From an uncultured Atopobium sp. (GTDB taxonomy: Bacteria > Actinomycetota > Coriobacteriia > Coriobacteriales > Atopobiaceae), in NCBI GenBank assembly GCA_938041635.1, contig CALIAD010000036.1:1-7256 (forward strand): 7,256 nucleotides of DNA, written 5' to 3'. Under the pieces are notes generated by a model. That model saw only the letters and a list, made by a program, of their open reading frames with translations, searched no databases and was not told the origin of the DNA. Below, in pieces: positions 1-5,516 of this stretch (position 1 is the first letter of the stretch; every line of letters begins with the position of its first letter). The translations under genes and the position numbers were made by a program.

Positions 1-271
1 AGCCGCCGGAGCCTCCAGTGTTTTGCTCCATAGGGACGTAACACACGCGATTAGTACCCCCGTGGACATCAGGATCTGTAGTGGTTTCTCCCCACAAGGT
101 TTTGACCTTCTCGGAAAAGTCAGACACAAGTGAGGCTGTTTTAGAGGAGTTCTCGTTGTCCACAACAATGATGCGCCATGGTGCCTGCGTAAGCTGCGTA
201 ATGGAATTAAGCAGGTTAGAGAGAAGTTCCTGGCGTTTGAAGGTGACTATGACAAGAGCAGTGCGCTTCAT
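1..271 (-). CDS. Family 2 glycosyltransferase, N-terminal part (cut by left edge)
   Basis: The first 90 codons of a leftward gene are present; the rest lies outside the window. The protein starts MKRTALVIVTFKR and continues through a nucleotide-sugar binding strand (WRIIVVDNENS, residues 32-42) to NTGGSGG at residues 84-90. A VTFxR start, a VDN strand and a following N-x-GG-x-GG motif are typical of the GT2 subgroup that includes rhamnosyl- and galactofuranosyl-transferases (COG1216 / GlfT2-like), which use nucleotide-activated sugars to build surface polysaccharide on the cytoplasmic side of the membrane. The donor and acceptor cannot be told from this fragment. The start is the ATG at 271, with a modest purine-rich GGGGA a few bases upstream. 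It is divergent from the glycosyltransferase at 345, with 73 bases between them, which suggests shared control. Confidence 0.85.
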   Translation of the reverse strand, partial: MKRTALVIVTFKRQELLSNLLNSITQLTQAPWRIIVVDNENSSKTASLVSDFSEKVKTLWGETTTDPDVHGGTNRVCYVPMEQNTGGSGG

Positions 272-308
272 ATTTCCCCAAAATGTGACTTCGTGAGTGG
301 GTTAGTGC

Positions 309-323
309 CTCTATAGTATAGAG
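309..323. promoter_or_regulatory. Perfect palindrome with back-to-back -10 boxes between divergent glycosyltransferase genes
   Basis: The sequence CTCTATAGTATAGAG is a perfect 7-base inverted repeat around a single central G. Read rightward it holds TATAGT (312-317); read leftward it holds TATACT (320-315). Each differs from the consensus -10 box TATAAT at one position. A start of transcription just beyond would give leaders of about 20 bases to the ATG at 345 and about 37 bases to the ATG at 271. No good -35 box was found at the usual distance on either strand (best 2-3 of 6 matches), so an activator, a bidirectional core promoter, or a repressor operator are all possible. The symmetry is seen directly; the function is inferred. 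Confidence 0.45.
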
Positions 324-344
324 CAGCAATCAAAAGGAGTTTAG

Positions 345-1511
345 ATGAGTCACACGCAAAACCACCAACCCTTGGTTTCTCTTGTTGTGCCTATATATAA
401 CGTTGCGGATTATCTGGAGCAGTGTCTGGCAAGCATTCAATCGCAGAGCTATACCAACCTGGAGATTATTTGCTTAAACGATGGCTCAACTGACTCGTCT
501 TTAGCTCTTTTGGAAGCATATGCTGCCCGTGATGGACGCCTTGTCATCATAGACAAAGAAAACGAAGGTTACGGAAAAACGTGTAATCGTGGTATTGCCG
601 CAGCTCATGGCACATGGGTGGGTATTGTTGAGCCTGACGATTACCTTGAGCCAACTATGGTTCAAGAACTTGTTGATCTTATCCAAGCAAACGGCGGAGA
701 AGACCAGGTAGATATTGCACGCTCTGCGTATTGGCGCGTATTTGGCAATCAGAAAAACGGTCGAGCAGGAGTAAAAGCGCAGGTAAAGAATGGCGCTGGT
801 TTTACCGAGCACAGGATTCCCTGCGCTTATAAGGGCCGCGTCAAACCCAAGCATCAGCCCTGTTCTATTGACCAGATGGCTCAGCTTCTGTTGCACCATC
901 CTGCCATTTGGACGGCACTCTATCGCAAAGAATTCTTGACCCAGAACAACATCAGCTTTAAAGAAGTTCCTGGTGCAGGCTGGGTAGACAATCCCTTCCT
1001 TATTGCCTCACATTGCTGTGGTGCCCGTTTGGTGTATACAGACTCAGCGCTTTACAACTATCGCGAAAATGGCTATGCAGAAGCTGCCACCTTTGCGCAG
1101 CGTCAGCCCAAAATTCCGCTTGAGCGCTGGAATGACATGATGGACGTTGTGGATGCACGCAACATCACCTCAGACGTCGTGCTCAACGCTCTTACACTGC
1201 GCGGCATCAACTACGCGCTGCTTACAAAAGACGCACTTATCTGGCGAGAAGAACATGATGCTGCAGGTCAGATTGACTCAGAAGTGCACGATCTTCTCGC
1301 CAAGAGCTTTGAGCGCATGGATGCAAAGCACGTGTTTGAAAACCCAGCAATCTCAGGCTCTGGAAAAGCTTTCTTTGCACAAGTGCGAGGTATTGCTTTG
1401 CCTAAAGATGATAAGTTTGCTCGCTATGCTTATCTAGCCAAAGAGGGATTTTTCCGTGTCAAAAATGACGGCATTGCACAGACGTTTAAATCGCTTATGG
1501 ATAGGCGCTAA
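345..1511 (+). CDS. Family 2 glycosyltransferase (GT-A fold), cell-surface polysaccharide type
   Basis: This 388-residue protein begins with a classic GT2 domain: VSLVVPIYNVADYLEQCL (11-28), the nucleotide-binding NDGSTD (45-50), NEGYGKTCNRG (73-83), and the metal-binding acidic motif EPDDY (96-100) after WVGIV. Further on are AIWTALYRKEFL (187-198), WVDNPF (213-218, with D215 at the place of the usual GED catalytic-base motif), and YNYRENG (237-243), all typical of GT2 enzymes of capsule, teichoic-acid and exopolysaccharide loci. It should transfer a sugar from a nucleotide donor on the cytoplasmic side. No transmembrane helix is evident, and the exact sugar is unknown. The C-terminal 150 residues are mostly helical with no recognised domain. 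The ATG is preceded by AAAAGGAG (332-339) at 5 bases, which fixes the start. It converges with the gene ending at 1562. Confidence 0.88.
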   Translation: MSHTQNHQPLVSLVVPIYNVADYLEQCLASIQSQSYTNLEIICLNDGSTDSSLALLEAYAARDGRLVIIDKENEGYGKTCNRGIAAAHGTWVGIVEPDDYLEPTMVQELVDLIQANGGEDQVDIARSAYWRVFGNQKNGRAGVKAQVKNGAGFTEHRIPCAYKGRVKPKHQPCSIDQMAQLLLHHPAIWTALYRKEFLTQNNISFKEVPGAGWVDNPFLIASHCCGARLVYTDSALYNYRENGYAEAATFAQRQPKIPLERWNDMMDVVDARNITSDVVLNALTLRGINYALLTKDALIWREEHDAAGQIDSEVHDLLAKSFERMDAKHVFENPAISGSGKAFFAQVRGIALPKDDKFARYAYLAKEGFFRVKNDGIAQTFKSLMDRR

Positions 1512-1528
1512 GGCCGGCGACATCAAGC

Positions 1529-1547
1529 GGTCAAATACTGGCTGACC
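1529..1547. terminator. Weak hairpin between convergent genes, possible terminator
   Basis: GGTCA (1529-1533) can pair with TGACC (1543-1547) around a 9-base loop in the 50-base gap between two convergent stop codons. The stem is short and no run of T follows on the plus strand, while on the minus strand only a mixed AT sequence follows. It is the only hairpin seen in the gap, but it does not meet the usual picture of an intrinsic terminator. Confidence 0.2.
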
Positions 1548-1561
1548 TTACACAAAATTAC

Positions 1562-2602
1562 TTACGCAAGTGGTATGCGCATAAAGCGTGCGTACCATAC
1601 AGCTCTTCGTGCATAGGCATAGCGTGCCTGCACTGTGGTAGACAAAATGGCACCAAGCAAGGCGTGAGTAACCAATCGCGGAGAAGTTGCTTCAGTAACA
1701 ATCAGATGAGCTACAGGATTAGAAAGAATCTTAACAATTAGATTTTCTTTTTCCTCATGGCTAAGCTGGGATTCTCCGTTAAAAACGGGATACATGTTTT
1801 TAAGAAGCTTGCTGATCAGATAACGACTAATCAACTTTTGAACTTTCTTGGAGTTTGCAAAGCCAAGATGCTTGGCAAGAGCACCAAGTGCCTGACGCTC
1901 TTGGGTAAGTTTATCCATAGCGGCAGTAATAGTTTCTTCTTTCTTAGAAGAATCTGCTGGTACATCAACAAAAATTGCTTCAGGAGCGTACGTGATGTTT
2001 TTTGCAATCTCAAAACAATAGCCTACAAAATTGCATTCACCATCAGTCTCTGGCTCATGTTTGATATCGGTCAAAATACGCGTTGAGCACAGCTTTCCGC
2101 TCATAGACGTCAAATAAGGAAGCTGTGACTCCTCAAATACCTGCGACAATGCAGAAGCCTTTGCACCAAAAGCCCTTTTGCATTCCATAGGTGAATTGGC
2201 AGTTTTCATGTGTGCAATAACAATATCTGCCGCTTTAGGTGAACCAACAGGACCGAGAGCAGTAGCTGCAGTATAGAGCTTCTGCAAAACATGGGGATTA
2301 AACCTATAAGAAGGCTCAGTAGTAAGCGTATAAGCTCCACGCGCACGACCCTGAGCAATCTCAAGCGCAACAAAATGGCTAATGCCCGATTGGCACAGGA
2401 CATCTAAGCGAGGCTCTTGATTAGCAAGGTTATCCAGCATGCGAGCAATCTGAGGGTCGGAGCTGTTATCAACAATGATGAGCTCCCAATGAGGGTATGT
2501 CTGCTCTTGAAGTTGCCTAATTACCGTTCTAATAGCATCAGCATCATTATCAGCGGCCATGAGAACCGAAATCATATGTGGATTGTATGAGCGCTCGTGC
2601 AT
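1562..2602 (-). CDS. Glycosyltransferase family 2-like protein lacking the expected acidic active-site residues
   Basis: This 346-residue protein has the layout of a GT2 enzyme: MISVLMAADNDADAI (10-24) at the usual VSVIIPxYN position, then HWELIIVDNSSDP (38-50), which keeps the nucleotide-binding aspartates D45 and D49. Where active members have a DD or DxD metal site it reads TEPSYRFNP (95-103). This lines up with EPDDYLEP of the neighbouring 345-1511 protein at identical residue numbers, with S98 and Y99 replacing both aspartates. The later GED-type motif appears as GECNF (188-192), replacing the acidic residue of the probable catalytic base. The last 120 residues are helical with basic stretches. 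It may bind a nucleotide sugar or partner enzyme without catalysis, or be a diverged transferase. The first ATG has GGGGGA upstream; M10 is an alternative start with no clear ribosome binding site. The reading frame is intact. Confidence 0.75.
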   Translation of the reverse strand: MHERSYNPHMISVLMAADNDADAIRTVIRQLQEQTYPHWELIIVDNSSDPQIARMLDNLANQEPRLDVLCQSGISHFVALEIAQGRARGAYTLTTEPSYRFNPHVLQKLYTAATALGPVGSPKAADIVIAHMKTANSPMECKRAFGAKASALSQVFEESQLPYLTSMSGKLCSTRILTDIKHEPETDGECNFVGYCFEIAKNITYAPEAIFVDVPADSSKKEETITAAMDKLTQERQALGALAKHLGFANSKKVQKLISRYLISKLLKNMYPVFNGESQLSHEEKENLIVKILSNPVAHLIVTEATSPRLVTHALLGAILSTTVQARYAYARRAVWYARFMRIPLA

Positions 2603-2676
2603 TCCACATCCCCCAAACTGGTCCTAAATTTTAGATACCAGTTTACCCATAAAAAGTGAATTAAAAAGACATTTTT

Positions 2677-2685
2677 ATTCTATCA
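2677..2685 (-). promoter_or_regulatory. Candidate extended -10 promoter for the GT2-like gene
   Basis: Read leftward, 2685-2677 is TGATAGAAT: a TG dinucleotide one base before TAGAAT, which matches the -10 consensus at 5 of 6 positions. It lies in an AT-rich stretch (about 2641-2690) some 75 bases before the start codon at 2602. No convincing -35 box is at 16-18 bases, which is tolerated by extended -10 promoters. A second, weaker option closer to the gene is TTCACT, 17 bases, then TGGTATCTA. Confidence 0.35.
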
Positions 2686-2774
2686 GAATCTCTCCACATA
2701 TCGTGTTTAACTGCTGTTATATGGACATCTGACCTGTTTTGTAGGAGCGGCGCTACACACAATGCCCATAACGT

Positions 2775-3515
2775 CTATACGAGCATGCCAACAAGCTTTC
2801 CTAAGGCCGTAGGGTCAACGGTAGTGCCACTTGAACCTTCAACAACAGGAGCTTCATCATGCTCAAGATTAGACACGCCAATGGGCTGCACAATCTCTAC
2901 AAGCTCAAGAAGCTGATTGGGCTTCATATCGGTAATCATTGAAGACAACAAACTAGAAGCATTACTTACCAGTGAACGAGCGCCCGAACCAGAAAGTGCC
3001 GAGATTTTCTCCCACACATCATCTGTGGCAATGATAACGTGCGTAATCTTGATGTTGGTGACAGAAGCAAGTGCGCTAACAAAAGCGCTCTGACCGTCAT
3101 CTTTGTAAATATCTGCCAGTGTTTTAGCGTTTGAGTCTACTTCTGCATACACATCAGTAGGAATAGACACTATATGTCCGGTTCCCTGCGTGCGATCAAT
3201 GACCAAAAGCCGTACAGACTGAAGCGTCGAATCCCCTGCCTTAAGCGAATTTGTGCTGATAACGGCATAGGTAAGAAAGTCATCATCAGATTGTGTAGTG
3301 CCATCCGGATTGCCTGAAACACTTTGGCTCTTTACAGCCTTGTTAAGCCCATGATCTCCCAAGTGAGACTCAAGCTGCGCGCGATCCCAAAGAGTTACAA
3401 CAACTATGCCCACAAGCACGGCAACAATGGCAATTACGGCAAGGCCAATCACGTTGGTATAGGGATTCTCACGCGGAACATCGCTGCGCTCAAATCTTTC
3501 TCTTTTCCTAAACAT
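2775..3515 (-). CDS. Membrane-anchored LCP-like (LytR-CpsA-Psr) protein, shortened and lacking conserved arginines
   Basis: This 246-residue protein has a basic cytoplasmic N-terminus (MFRKRERFER), one transmembrane helix (about 22-43), a polar linker rich in Ser, Gly and Asp, then an extracellular domain. RLLVIDRTQGTGHIVSIPTD (102-121) and the following TLADIYKDDGQSAFVSALASV resemble the start of an LCP domain, where SIPRD and an N/A-A-Y-x-GG region are usual. LCP enzymes transfer polysaccharides from lipid carriers to peptidoglycan. Here the arginine of SIPRD is Thr120, and the downstream segment that normally carries the R-x-R and RQ arginines is not visible. The tail (SLLSSMITDMKPNQLLELVEIV, roughly 188-209) looks like the end of an LCP domain. 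It is therefore probably inactive as a ligase. The ATG at 3515 is preferred over an in-frame GTG at 3533 because GGGAG stands 5 bases before it. Family assignment is moderate. Confidence 0.65.
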   Translation of the reverse strand: MFRKRERFERSDVPRENPYTNVIGLAVIAIVAVLVGIVVVTLWDRAQLESHLGDHGLNKAVKSQSVSGNPDGTTQSDDDFLTYAVISTNSLKAGDSTLQSVRLLVIDRTQGTGHIVSIPTDVYAEVDSNAKTLADIYKDDGQSAFVSALASVTNIKITHVIIATDDVWEKISALSGSGARSLVSNASSLLSSMITDMKPNQLLELVEIVQPIGVSNLEHDEAPVVEGSSGTTVDPTALGKLVGMLV

Positions 3516-3520
3516 ACTGG

Positions 3521-3525
3521 CTCCC
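3521..3525 (-). promoter_or_regulatory. Ribosome binding site that sets the LCP-like start
   Basis: Read leftward this is GGGAG, five bases before the ATG at 3515. The upstream in-frame GTG at 3533 lacks any comparable site, so the shorter protein is the more likely one. Confidence 0.6.
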
Positions 3526-3615
3526 TGCCTCACTGTTCATCAGTTCTGCAAGAGCTCCTAAAAAAGACGCTCTCTTCTATGATGCTATTTCTTTGCGAGG
3601 GAAACCACCACACAC

Positions 3616-3644
3616 AATACAAGTGGTAGAAAAGACTTCGTAAA
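3616..3644 (-). promoter_or_regulatory. Weak candidate promoter for the LCP-like gene
   Basis: Read leftward: TTTACG (3644-3639), 17 bases, TGTATT (3621-3616). Each box matches its consensus at 4 of 6 positions. It lies in the 198-base gap between truA and the LCP-like gene, where a promoter is expected because the gap is long for an operon. A small interrupted repeat, ACCAC (3604-3608) with GTGGT (3623-3627), overlaps it. This is a prediction only. Confidence 0.22.
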
Positions 3645-3713
3645 CGGCGCGAGAAGACCGATGAAGCTGGATTAGCACACAGAAACTGCGACGCAATCAA
3701 GGAGCCGAAAGCG

Positions 3714-4610
3714 CTACCAGGGTTGCAAAACGCCCTCTGGATAGCGAACGCTTACAAACGTAAGGCCCTGAGCAGGCGCACAACTACCAGCGGCAATTCT
3801 ATTCTGGGCGGCTAGAACCTCGTCGATCCACTCGACAGGCCTATGACCTCGGCCAATCTCAACTAGCGTACCCACAATTGTGCGCACCATGTTATGCAAG
3901 AAGGCGTTGCCCGTAATATCAACTGCAATGAGCTTCTCGCCAGCCTCTTCAATTTCTTCAACGGTAAGGCGCTCCACAAAACGATGCGTTGGCTTGCCCT
4001 CGGCAGAAATTGCCTTGCAGAAGCTCTTAAAATCGTGCTCTCCCACCAGCGCCTGCGCCGACTTGTCCATAAGCTCTGCGTCCAAGTGGCCGTTGTACCA
4101 CCACACGTGGTCCCAGCCAAGCACGGGACGAGCGCTACCTGCACAAATGCGATAGCGATACGAGCGAGCCTGGGCATCAAAGCGTGCCGAGAAACCCTGT
4201 GGGGCGCGGAAGAGTTGTCGGATAGAGATGTCATCGTCGGTCAGAGCGGTGAGCGAGCGGACGAGTTTCTCGCCAGACAGCGCCAGCTCAGCGCCGTACA
4301 CAGGAAGGCTCACGTACTGGGCCTGGGCGTGCACGCCGGCGTCGGTTCTGCCCGCGCAGGTGAGCTCGACCTCTCTGCGCAAAACGGTCTGAAGCGCGCG
4401 GCGAAGGTCGCCTGCCACGGTGCGCTGGGCGGGCTGTTCGGCAAAGCCGCAGAATGCAGCGCCGCGGTAGCCCAGCTGGATAACAAGCGTAGCTTCAGGC
4501 TCAGAAGGAGCTTTAGCGAGAGTCTCAGGAGCTGAAAGCTCAGCCGAAACCTCCTCACATGCATCAAAGCTGCAGTTTAATGCAATATTTTGTGATGTTA
4601 TTGAGTTCAT
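3714..4610 (-). CDS. truA: tRNA pseudouridine(38-40) synthase TruA, with extended N-terminus
   Basis: TruA converts uridines 38, 39 and 40 of the tRNA anticodon stem-loop to pseudouridine, as a cytoplasmic dimer. The family signature AGRTDAGVHA lies at 86-95, with the catalytic aspartate at D90. Other family motifs are FSARFDAQARSYRYRI (140-155), GNAFLHNMVRTIVGTLVE (234-251) and the C-terminal APAQGLTF (278-285). The domain proper begins at about residue 41 (TLVIQLGYRG), so this 298-residue protein has some 38 extra residues at the N-terminus, rich in Glu, Ser and Ala, compared with usual lengths of about 245-270. The ATG at 4610 has AGGGAG four bases upstream, and no other ATG lies before the domain, so the extension looks real. 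It lies downstream of ecfT, an order also seen in Firmicutes. Confidence 0.96.
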   Translation of the reverse strand: MNSITSQNIALNCSFDACEEVSAELSAPETLAKAPSEPEATLVIQLGYRGAAFCGFAEQPAQRTVAGDLRRALQTVLRREVELTCAGRTDAGVHAQAQYVSLPVYGAELALSGEKLVRSLTALTDDDISIRQLFRAPQGFSARFDAQARSYRYRICAGSARPVLGWDHVWWYNGHLDAELMDKSAQALVGEHDFKSFCKAISAEGKPTHRFVERLTVEEIEEAGEKLIAVDITGNAFLHNMVRTIVGTLVEIGRGHRPVEWIDEVLAAQNRIAAGSCAPAQGLTFVSVRYPEGVLQPW

Positions 4611-4614
4611 GAAG

Positions 4615-4620
4615 CTCCCT
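4615..4620 (-). promoter_or_regulatory. Ribosome binding site that supports the long truA start
   Basis: Read leftward this is AGGGAG, four bases before the ATG at 4610. It supports translation from the far-upstream ATG and therefore supports the N-terminal extension of TruA. Confidence 0.55.
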
Positions 4621-4645
4621 GAAATAACTTGTGCCCACTAGAGTG

Positions 4646-4651
4646 ATTGTA
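4646..4651 (-). promoter_or_regulatory. Weak candidate -10 box for truA
   Basis: Read leftward this is TACAAT, matching the -10 consensus at 5 of 6 positions, and it would give a leader of about 30 bases to the truA ATG. A second TACAAT lies at 4682-4677. Neither has a good -35 partner (at best 3 of 6). The 129-base gap after ecfT makes a separate truA promoter plausible, but readthrough from ecfT is equally possible. Confidence 0.2.
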
Positions 4652-4693
4652 TCGTAGGCTCAAAGTTGACGCACGTATTGTAGCTGCTGGACG

Positions 4694-4757
4694 CAAGACT
4701 GCTACAGCAATGCAAGACTGTCCCAGCAATACAAGACCACTACAACGTTGTAAGACC
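4694..4757. repeat. Short tandem repeat, 19-base period, running into the end of ecfT
   Basis: Three 19-base units lie head to tail: 4694-4712, 4713-4731 and 4732-4750, followed by AAGACC of a fourth (4752-4757). Each starts CAAGAC. Units 1 and 2 agree at 15 of 19 positions, units 1 and 3 at 14 of 19. The third unit and the fourth partial overlap the last codons and stop of ecfT; the others are in the gap before truA. The flanks GCTGGAC (4686-4692) and GTCCCAGC (4719-4726, one bulged base) could also pair. No terminator-like T run follows on the minus strand. Confidence 0.6.
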
Positions 4758-5516
4758 AAGGCATAACGTAATCCACAACAGCAACACTACCCAGTCAACA
4801 AGCTGCATTTTTGCGGAAGTACGCGTGCGTTTTGCTGCACCAAGGCAGCGATCTGTCATTGTTTGCGCCATCTGATCTGCGCGCTGAAAGAGCGAGACGG
4901 TCAGCGGCACCAGAAGCGTAAACCACTTTTTGATGCGCTCAACAATACCGCCCGATTCAAAATTGAATCCGCGTGCCCTCTGAGCTGCTCTAATTCTGTC
5001 GAGTTCTTCTAAGGTAAGCGGAATTGCCCTCAATGCAATTGAGAGCACAATGCTCAAACCATCAACGTCAACATGAATAAGACGCAGAGGCAGCAATAGT
5101 ACAGAAAAGCCATCAGCAAGCTGCGTAGGTGTAGTTGTTGACGCTACTGATAAAACCAGTGCCAAGGCAAGCAACATGCGGGCAATAGCTACAGTGCTTC
5201 TGTAAAACCCCGCCACAGAAAGACCGACTGATCCGGAGAAAATGATATCGGGATGTCCAATAAACACCAGCGTATTAGCCACAAATGATATAAGCAAAAT
5301 GAACGCTGCAGGCTTTGCTACGCGCAAAAACTCTGGCAAGCTTACACGAGCACTCCACAAAAGGCTCACGCAAATCAAGGCGAACACCGCAAAGGCAAGT
5401 GGCTGCTGTACTGAGAAAAGAGCAACAATACCCACAAAAGTGGCAACGATTTTTGTCTGCGCTGTCAATGAAGCAAGCGAGAAGCGCTTAAGCAAAGCAC
5501 AGGGGCACTTAGACAT
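4740..5516 (-). CDS. ecfT: ECF transporter transmembrane component EcfT
   Basis: EcfT is the membrane scaffold of energy-coupling-factor importers; it joins the paired ATPases to a substrate-binding S protein for vitamin or metal uptake. Counting from the preferred start, the protein has 258 residues. Hydrophobic helices lie near residues 22-55, 70-90, 108-128 and 240-255. The hallmark cytoplasmic coupling motif is present as AAQRARGFNFESG; the second coupling motif, usually ARG-like, reads MTDRCLGAAKRT. Both fit the EcfT family, the second being a variant. The start is taken as ATG 5516 rather than ATG 5537 because GGAGG stands 6 bases before 5516 while the upstream ATG has no site; this gives an 8-base overlap with the ATPase gene and implies coupled translation. 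The last codons overlap a tandem repeat. The substrate cannot be told without the S protein. Confidence 0.92.
   Translation of the reverse strand: MSKCPCALLKRFSLASLTAQTKIVATFVGIVALFSVQQPLAFAVFALICVSLLWSARVSLPEFLRVAKPAAFILLISFVANTLVFIGHPDIIFSGSVGLSVAGFYRSTVAIARMLLALALVLSVASTTTPTQLADGFSVLLLPLRLIHVDVDGLSIVLSIALRAIPLTLEELDRIRAAQRARGFNFESGGIVERIKKWFTLLVPLTVSLFQRADQMAQTMTDRCLGAAKRTRTSAKMQLVDWVVLLLWITLCLGLTTL
4741..4752. repeat. 12-base perfect palindrome at the ecfT stop codon
   Basis: TACAACGTTGTA is a perfect self-complementary sequence that includes the last bases of the ecfT stop codon and the preceding codons. It has no spacer, so it cannot form a normal RNA hairpin with a loop larger than the central bases; a protein-binding dyad or chance are the alternatives. 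It coincides with the third unit of the tandem repeat. Confidence 0.4.

Noticed and set aside
81..296. Plus-strand open frame at the left edge
   Set aside because: The minus strand here encodes a clear GT2 N-terminus (VTFxR, VDN, NTGGSGG); the plus frame is its shadow.
1562..2602. GT2-like gene considered as a decaying pseudogene
   Set aside because: The frame is intact over 346 codons with a start, a plausible promoter and retained nucleotide-binding motif, so decay is not supported; loss of specific catalytic residues is the better description.
2739..2757. TGTAG ... CTACA inverted repeat after the LCP-like gene, considered as an intrinsic terminator
   Set aside because: On the minus strand it is followed by AAAAC rather than a T run, and the stem is only five pairs, so it does not fit a terminator.
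3508..3540. Ten-codon upstream frame (MNSEAGSQYV) whose stop overlaps the LCP-like start codon
   Set aside because: It could couple translation, but it lacks a properly spaced ribosome binding site (AGGAG is about 14 bases away) and so short a frame is easily due to chance.
3894..4535. Long open frame on the plus strand opposite truA
   Set aside because: It is antisense to a gene with clear TruA motifs, has no ribosome binding site worth noting and shows no recognisable domain; GC-rich coding sequence often leaves such open antisense frames.
4694..4757. Tandem repeat considered as a CRISPR or an attachment site
   Set aside because: The period of 19 bases has no distinct spacers, the units are imperfect, and there are no cas, integrase or transposase genes in the window.
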